A stretch of DNA of 64,000 bases from Brassica napus. Its lineage: Eukaryota > Streptophyta > Magnoliopsida > Brassicales > Brassicaceae. The DNA is taken from NCBI RefSeq assembly GCF_020379485.1, contig NW_026014848.1, positions 124,001 to 188,000 on the forward strand, given 5' to 3'. Numbering within the stretch: position 1 is the stretch's first letter; every line of letters begins with the position of its first letter. Made by a program: the position numbers and the translations under genes. Below the pieces are notes generated by a model. The model was given only the letters and a program-made list of their open reading frames with translations. It made no database searches and had not been told where the DNA came from. This document shows positions 57,366 through 64,000 of the stretch, piece by piece.

Positions 57366-60240
57366 CGGTCGAGATAATCATATATGGTGGCCTACGTATA
57401 TGTCTCTGGTCGAGATAATCATATATAGGTCTCTGGTCGAGATAATCATATATGGTGGCCTAAGTCAAGGCTGAACCAATGCTAAATCTAAAAATGTTCG
57501 ATACATTTTTAAATTTTTTCGACCCTATAACTACTAAAGATGGGCATATCGAGTTTTTCTGCCGAAACAATGTTTTTTAACAAGCTTTAAAGGAATAGTT
57601 CTTCGTTTATTCCATTTGCAGGTTATTTCTAGACCTTTCTGCCCAACCAGATTTAAAAAAGATGGGGTATAGCCTTAAGTTTATGTGGTAATTGCTTGCT
57701 TTTTCATCTCGAGATCGAATCTGCTGCATCGGTCGATGAATGCTTATTGTATGAGTTATGTCTCTGGTCGAGATAATCATATATGGTGGTCTAAGTCAAG
57801 GCTGAACCAATGCTAAATCTAATAAATGTTTGATACTTTTTTACATTTATCCGACCATATAACTACTAAAGATGGGCATATCGAGTTTTTCTGCCGAAAA
57901 ATGTTTTTAGCAAGCCTTAAAGGAATTGTGCTTCGAGTATTCCATTTGCAGGTCGTGTCTAGACCATTCTGTCGAACCAGATTTAAAAAATATGGGGTAT
58001 AGCCTTAAGTTTATGTGGTATTGGCTGGTTTTTTTATATCGAGATCGAATCCGCTGCATCGATCGATGAATGCTTATTGTATGAGTTATGTCTCTGGTCG
58101 AGATAATCATATATGGTGGCCTAAGTCAAGGCTGAACCAATGCTAAATCTAAAAAATGTTCGATACATTTTTACATTTTTTCGACCCTATAACTACTAAA
58201 GATGGGCATATCGAGTTTTTCTGCCGAAAAAATGTTTTTAACAAGCCTTAAAGGAATTGTGCTTCATTTATTCCATTTGCAGGTCATTTCTAGACCATTC
58301 TGCCGAACCAGATTTAAAAAAAGATGGGGTATAGCCTTAAGTTTATGTGGTAATTGCTTGTTTTTTTATCTCGAGATCGAATCCGCTGCATCGGTCGATG
58401 AATGCTTATTGTATGAGTTATGTCTCTGGTCGAGATAATCATATATGGTGGCCTAAGTCAAGTCTGAACCAATGCTAAATCTATAAAATGTTCAATACCT
58501 TTTTTAATTTATCCGACCATATAATTACTAAAGATGGGCATATCGAGTTTTTCTTCCGAAAAATGTTTTTAAAAAGCCTTAAAGGAATTGTGCTTCAACT
58601 ATTCCATTTGCACGGCGTGTCTAGACCTTTCTGTCGAACCAGATTTAAAAAAGATGGGGCATAGCCTTAAGTTTATGTGGTATTGGCTTGTTTTTTATCT
58701 CAAGATCGAATCCGCTGCATCGGTCGATGAATGCTTATTGTATGAGTCATGTCTCTGGTCGAGATAATCATATATGGTGGCCTAAGTCAAGGCTGAACCA
58801 ATTCTAAATCTAAAAAGATGTTTGATACCATTTTACATTTATCAGACCATATAACAACTAAAGATGGGCATATCGAATTTTTCTGCCGAAAAATGTTTTT
58901 AACAAGCCTTAAAGGAATTGTGCTTCGACTATTCCATCTGCAGGTCGTTTCTAGACCTTTCTGTCGAACCAAATTTAAAAAAGATGGGGCATAGCCTTAA
59001 GTTTATGTGGTATTGGCTTGTTGTTTTATCTCGAGATCGAATTCGCTGCATCGGTCGATGAATGCTTATTGTATGAGTTATGTCTCTGGTCGAGATAATC
59101 ATATATGGTGGCCTAAGTCAAGGCTGAACCAATGCTAAATCTAAAAAATGCTCAATACCTTTTTTAATTTATCCGACCACATAATTACTAAAGATGGGCA
59201 TATCGAGTTTTTCTTGCGAAAAATGTTTTTAACAAGCCTTAAAGGAATTGTGCTTCAACTATTCCATTTGCACGGCGTGTCTAGACCTTTCTGTCGAACC
59301 AGATTTAAAAAAGATGGGGCATAGCCTTAAGTTTATGTGGTATTGGCTTGTTTTTTATCTCTAGATCGAATCTGCTGCATCGGTCGATGAATGCTTATTG
59401 TATGAGTTATGTCTCTGGTCGAGATAATCATATATGGTGGCCTAAGTCAAGGCTGAACCAATTCTATATCTAAAAAGATGTTCGATACCATTTTACATTT
59501 ATCCGACCATATAACAACTAAAGATGGGTATATCGAGTTTTTCTGCCGAAAAATGTTTTTAACAAGCCTTAAAGGAATTGTGCTTCGACTATTCCATTTA
59601 CAGGTCGTGTCTAGACCTTTCTGTCGAACCAGATTTAAAAAAGATGGGGGAATAGCCTTAAGTTTATGTGGTATTGGCTTGTTTTTTTATCTCGAGATCG
59701 AATCCGCTGCATCGGTCGATGAATGCTTATTGTATGAGTTATGTCTCTGGTCGAGATAATCATATATGGTGGCCTAAGTCAAGGCTGAACCAATGCTAAA
59801 TCTAATAAATGTTTGATACCTTTTTACATTTATCCGACCATATAACAACTAAAGATGGGCATATCGAATTTTTCTGCCGAAAAATGTTTTTAACAAACCT
59901 TAAAAGAATTGTGCTTCGACTATTCCATTTGCAGGTCGTGTCTAGACCTTTCTGTCGAACAAGATTTAAAAAAGATGGGGCATAGCCTTAAGTTTATGTG
60001 GTACTGGCTTGTTTTTTTTATCTCGAGATCGAATCCGCTGCATCGGTCGATGAATGCTCATTGTATGAGTTATGTCTCTGGTTGAGATAATCATATATGG
60101 TGGCCTAAGTCAAGGCTGAACCAATGCTAAATCTAATAAATCTTTGATACCTTTTTACATTTATCCGACCATATAACTACTAAAGATGGGCATATCGAGT
60201 TTTTCTGCCGAAAAATGTTTTTAACAAGCCTTAAAGGAAT
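57366..60240. repeat. Satellite array, inverted arm, about 8.5 copies
   Basis: The same monomer in opposite orientation from 57366, with full copies starting at about 57437, 57765, 58094, 58430, 58759, 59090, 59420 and 59750 and a partial last copy cut by the CACTA element at 60240. Between 58430 and 59750 neighbouring monomers alternate between two types (CAATACCTTTTTTAATTTAT versus GATACCATTTTACATTTATC), so the unit there is a dimer of about 660 bp. Confidence 0.93.
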
Positions 60241-60259
60241 CACTACAAGAAAACAGCAA

Positions 60260-60760
60260 GGATTCTGAGGGAAAAAATCGTCGGAATTTCGTCGGAATAC
60301 CGTTATTCCGACGACATACCGACGAAACAAGTCGTCGGAAATAATTCCTCGGAATTTCTTCTTTCCTCGGAAATCCCTCGGAATTTTCCGACGGAATTCC
60401 GAGGAAACAAATTTCCGAGGAAATTCCTAGGACCATTCGTTTGTCGGAAATGTCCTCGGAATATACCGAGGGAGAACATCGTCGGGATATTTCCTCGGAC
60501 TTTCATCGATCGATGCGTTTTGGACATATATACATCGATCGATAGGAATATACCGACGGACATATTCCTCGGAATATACCGAGGGACATGTCCCTCGGTA
60601 TATTCCGAGGAACCCGTTCCTCGGAATATTCCGAGGGAACAGTTCCTCGGTATATTCCGAGGAACATGTCCCTCGGTATATTCCGAATGTTTTTTTGTAA
60701 ACGATCGATCGATGGATTGTTGTCCAAAAACGCATCGATCGATCGCGTAAAAAATATAAT
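60260..60760. repeat. CACTA subterminal inverted motifs
   Basis: Many copies of TTCCGACGGAAT, TTCCGAGGAA and CCTCGGTATATTCCGAGG in both orientations, several forming perfect palindromes (for example around 60585-60610 and 60640-60690). ATCGATCGATG motifs lie among them. In En/Spm, subterminal motifs are binding sites of the TNPA protein. Confidence 0.85.
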
Positions 60761-60927
60761 TAATTTCCTCGGAAAGTAAAAAATATTAATTTTAAAAAAA
60801 AATAAAATTTCTGAAATTTAAATTCGAAAATATGAAATTAAAATTAAAATTGAAATCATATTAATTAATATTCAAAGTTTCACAAATAAAAATAAAACAT
60901 TCCGAGTTTTTGAAAAAAAAAAAAAAA

Positions 60928-63124
60928 CTACGGGTCTGGCACGTCCGGAAACACCTCGTTCGGGTACATCCTCTGCATCATCTCCATCATTTGCTGGTTT
61001 AGCCTCCTCTGTGCCTCATAGCCCGCCTGTTGAGCCGCCATCTGGGTCTCCAACAAAGATATACGATCATCTTTGTCCTTCAACTGAGCCGTAAGTACTT
61101 CTGGATCAACAAAGGGCGGTGGTGCAGAAGAAGGAGGAACCGACCGGGTGCGACGACCCAAACCGACCAAACGTCCCTTCTTCTTTGGAACCGACTGAAT
61201 AGAAAATAGCCAAATTTACAAATTTAAACCAAAAAATAAATGAATTGAACTTTAAAAAAAAAGAACTTACGGATTCAACGATTTCGTTGATTCGAAACCG
61301 GGACAAGTTGGTCGAAGCCGTCGAAGCGTCATCCTCGGTTTGAAGCTGAGACACTTCGTCTACCACCTGAGTTTGGACCAGGTCGACCACGTCCCTCACA
61401 AGACCGTCATCAATCTGGCCGGTCTTCTTGTTGGTATACGCCCTCCTCATTAGGGCGAGATCATCAACCGGCTCGCCATCATTTTCTTCCGCCTTGAAAA
61501 AAAACATAAATTAAAGAAACATTAGAAATTAGAAGAAATGCACAATAAATTAAAATTCTGAAACTCAAATAATTGAAGAAAAAACGTTTGAACTTACCAA
61601 GCGATCTCCCAGAGTGGCAATAGATTGAGCACCCAAGTTATGCTTGTAGATGCCTTTCCCTTTACGGTCGCTCCTGCGGTTGGTGGAGTTGGTGGAAGAA
61701 GTTTCTTTCGTCTCTTCCTTATCCCAATGCGCACACAACTCCTTCCAGACCGTGTCGTTCATCGACTTTGGGACCTTTTAATAAAAAAAAAATAGTTTAT
61801 TAAATTTAAAAATAGTTTAATAAATTAAAAAATTGTTTAATAAATTAAATCGAACCTTATTGATTTCCCACTTTTTCTTCCACTCATGGATCTGCTTCCC
61901 ATAGTTGTCCATAACTTTATGGACGAAATGGTGATAGATAAAGAGCGTCTCATCGGAATTCCAGTTGAACTCTTGCTGAAAAAAAAACACAATTAGTAAA
62001 AAATTTATATTAAAGATTAAAAATATAAGTAAAAAATTAGAATACTTACCGCAAACTGACGAAACCACAGAACCTGCTTTTCGGTAGGGAAGTGAGTGAA
62101 AGTCGGATGTCCCTTGTCGAGGGCTGAGTACATCATACGGTTGATCCATGCGCTGATCCCGTTCCCGGATCGGTTGAACCTAATAAAAAGAAGAAACGGT
62201 TAATAATGAATCCAAATTTAAAGAAAAAAAAATGTTTAATTACCATGTTTGACCATGTCCATGTGGATACGGAGTGAGATACGGAAGATGGTCACGACCG
62301 GGCTGTTGAACCAACTCCGCAACACTCATCACTCCTGGAGGACCCGGAGGAGGAGGAGCGGGTGCAGCAGCGGGAGCGAGAGGAGCAGGAGCGGGTGCAG
62401 CAGAGGGAGATGTTTGGTAGGAGCTGTGGGGCGAAGGGGAATCCTGAAAATGGGTGGAATCCCGAGACTGGCTCCCCGTACCACCACGACCACGACGCTG
62501 TCGAGGCCGGATCTGATCATCATGAGACCTGTAAATTAAAAAAATATATTTAATAAATACAGAAATATATAAATTTTTTTTTTTTTAAAAGTCTCAAATA
62601 ATTTAATCACAAAAAAGATTTATAGATATTAAAAATATTTAATAAATATATAAAAATAGTTCTAATAAAAAAATAGTTTTAATAAATAAAAAATAGTTCA
62701 ATAATTACAAAAAATAGTTTTAATTATATTAAAAATATTTTTAAATCCCAAATAATAGTTTTTAATCACAAAAAAAGTTGTATAGATATTAAAAAATGTT
62801 TTGTAAAATCCAAAAAATCGAATTTATATACAAAAAAGATTTTGTAAAATCCAAAAAATCGAATTTATATAGAAAAATCGTTTTGTAAAATACAAAAATC
62901 GATTTTATATACTAAAATCGATTTTCTAAATACAAAAAAATAAAAAAATAATAAAAAAATTATAAATCAATTCAACAAAACAAATTATTCAACCAAATCA
63001 CAATTCTAAACATATTATACAACCAAAAATCACAATCCTAACCAATCACCTTAACAAAAATCTATCAAAACTCCACAAAAACCTAACAAATAGAACCTAA
63101 GAGAGTGGGATAGGGTCCTTACAT
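60928..63124 (-). CDS. CACTA-encoded plant transposase-like protein (Transposase_24 / Ptta type), seven exons
   Basis: Exons on the minus strand: 63123-63124 (AT of the start codon, after a 5' leader), 62244-62528, 62050-62179, 61856-61975, 61598-61774, 61271-61492 and 60928-61194. All introns are GT-AG and the frame is kept throughout, giving 400 residues. The ATG is formed only by splicing AT to G. The protein starts [20 protein letters not shown], then a Pro/Ala-rich stretch. The conserved domain has [40 protein letters not shown] and [31 protein letters not shown] segment and a C-terminal coiled coil ([19 protein letters not shown]) follow. This family accompanies En/Spm elements; a TNPA-like DNA-binding role is inferred. 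No premature stop is seen. Confidence 0.82.
62529..63122 (-). other. Intron 1 of the CACTA gene
   Basis: About 594 bp, very AT-rich, from GTAAGG (63122 downward) to TTTACAG. It contains several near-repeats of an AAATCGATTTTATA-like unit (62800-62930). No other gene. Confidence 0.75.
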
Positions 63125-63224
63125 GATTTGTGTAAGAAAAGGGGGAGATCGCCGGAGAAGAGGTCGGAGAGAAGGGGTAAATCGCCGGAGAAGAGGGAGA
63201 GGAATCGCGCAGAGGAAGAAGAGA

Positions 63225-63260
63225 GAAATGGGGAAGAAGAAGTGGCTCGTGGTTATAAAA
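63225..63260 (-). promoter_or_regulatory. Core promoter of the CACTA gene
   Basis: TTTTATAA on the minus strand (plus positions 63253-63260), about 130 bp before the split start codon. A CT-rich leader (CTTCTTCTTCCCC, then CTCTCTTCTTCC) follows, typical of plant 5' untranslated regions. Confidence 0.5.
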
Positions 63261-63279
63261 CCTAGGGTCCGACGGCCAT

Positions 63280-63430
63280 TTTCCGTCGGAATTCCGTCGG
63301 AATTCTAATTTCAATTTTCGCGAAATATTTGCCCGGTAAAATGAAAATATATGCCGAGGAAATTCCGACGAATAGTAAAGTATCCGTCGGAATTTCCTCG
63401 GAATATTCCGAGGAAATTCCGAGGAACCAG
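63280..63430. repeat. Internal cluster of CACTA TTCCGAGGAA/TTCCGTCGGAA motifs
   Basis: Motifs like those near the end at 60260-60760 recur just upstream of the gene's promoter (GTCGGAATTCCGTCGGAATT, CCTCGGAATATTCCGAGG). If the gene product binds them, this position allows feedback on its own transcription. Confidence 0.75.
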
Positions 63431-64000
63431 TGTTTGGGGTTTCAAAACATCAGTTTTTTTTGGGGTTTTTCATTTCTTATACAATTGTAATGTATACCAT
63501 TGAGGATTCTTTGTATAGATTAGCATAAACCATGAAATAACAAATTTAAAAACTAATTGAAAGTATTCCCTATACCGTTCATTAAAACGTATAAGTGTTT
63601 CTCTTATGTTGTGGGATTTCGTTCATACAATCGGAAAAGTGTTAATTAAGGGGTAAGGAACAAATTTTAGACTTCATAATTAACGTAAGACACTTAATAA
63701 GGGTTATATAGGTGTTATTCAAACCGCAAAACGTTGTTTTCGGTTTAAAACCCCTATTTCCTCGGAATTTCCTCAGACTATTCCGAGGGAATTCCGAGGA
63801 AACCCTTTTCTTCCTCGTAATTCCGTCGATCGATCGATGTGTTTGTGTAAAAAAACACATCGATCGATCACCAGATGGACGAAAGCCGTAAGAATGTGAT
63901 CGATCGATCAGATTATATAATCGATCGATTGAACAAAATCTCAAACCTTCCTCGGAATATTCTCGGAATCGGATCGATCGATGGGTTTGTGTAAAAAAAC
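63431..64000. mobile_element. CACTA interior, no gene seen, further motif cluster
   Basis: 63431-63750 is AT-rich with no supportable ORF. 63750-64000 has another cluster of CCTCGGAATT-type motifs and repeated ATCGATCGATG / GTTTGTGTAAAAAAAC units, including an inverted pair around 63825-63870. Confidence 0.6.

Larger units (their letters stand above)
60241..64000. mobile_element. CACTA (En/Spm-type) DNA transposon, left end
   Basis: Begins CACTACAAGAAAACAG at 60241 inside a satellite monomer. CACTACAAGAAA termini define plant CACTA elements. The preceding AAT (60238-60240) is the likely 3-bp target duplication. Subterminal palindromic motifs follow, then a split minus-strand gene. The right end lies beyond the window. 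The catalytic transposase (TNPD, Transposase_21 type) is not seen in these 3.76 kb; it may lie further right, or the element may be non-autonomous. Confidence 0.88.

Noticed and set aside
52066..60060. Many ORFs of 65-97 codons with similar sequence (ITTKDGHIEFFCRKM type) in the satellite
   Set aside because: They recur once per monomer and shift with each indel. The array is tandem DNA without promoter or splice signals, so these are by-products.

Overview
This window is nuclear plant DNA, almost certainly Brassicaceae and probably from pericentromeric or other heterochromatin. The evidence is nested Ty3/gypsy LTR retrotransposons of the Athila, CRM, Tekay and Tat types, one end of a CACTA transposon rich in TTCCGAGGAA motifs, and an 8.5 kb satellite array. 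Nothing bacterial is present: no operons, CRISPR arrays, rRNA or tRNA genes. Only two genes look intact: a two-exon NYN-domain gene (42297-43096) and a seven-exon CACTA-encoded gene on the minus strand (60928-63124).

Layout. 1-2618 and 19553-23662: an Athila-type element, probably two copies sharing an LTR, with one degenerate integrase. A CRM-like chromovirus (2619-19547, 794-bp LTRs, 5-bp target duplication ATACC) is inserted in it. Inside the CRM gag gene sits a minus-strand Tekay-like chromovirus (4750-15198, 2.6-kb LTRs), giving three nested levels. 23663-24067 is an antisense Tat RNase H scrap and 24068-26865 a truncated Tekay-type LTR. 26917-32310 is a minus-strand Tat-like element with gag and protease but no polymerase; its LTR carries about 18 copies of a palindrome. 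32311-39524 is a non-autonomous Tekay-derived element encoding an acidic, proline-rich ORF of unknown function. 39525-41512 holds rearranged Tat gag and LTR pieces.

41513-45208 is the only gene-like island: the NYN gene, with site II, TATA-like and telo-box motifs upstream, and a DUF1985-like pseudogene. 45209-51700 holds two minus-strand Tat copies, each with the same ORF on the opposite strand near the 3' LTR. 51702-60240 is a satellite of about 330 bp per monomer, with 17 monomers in one direction and then about 8.5 inverted. 60241 to the window end is the left end of a CACTA element inserted in the satellite.

The retroelement polyproteins carry stops, frameshifts or lost catalytic residues, so the elements are mostly dead. 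LTR pairs differ by only a few percent by eye, so many insertions are fairly recent. Family names rest on motifs read directly from translations; no database search was possible.
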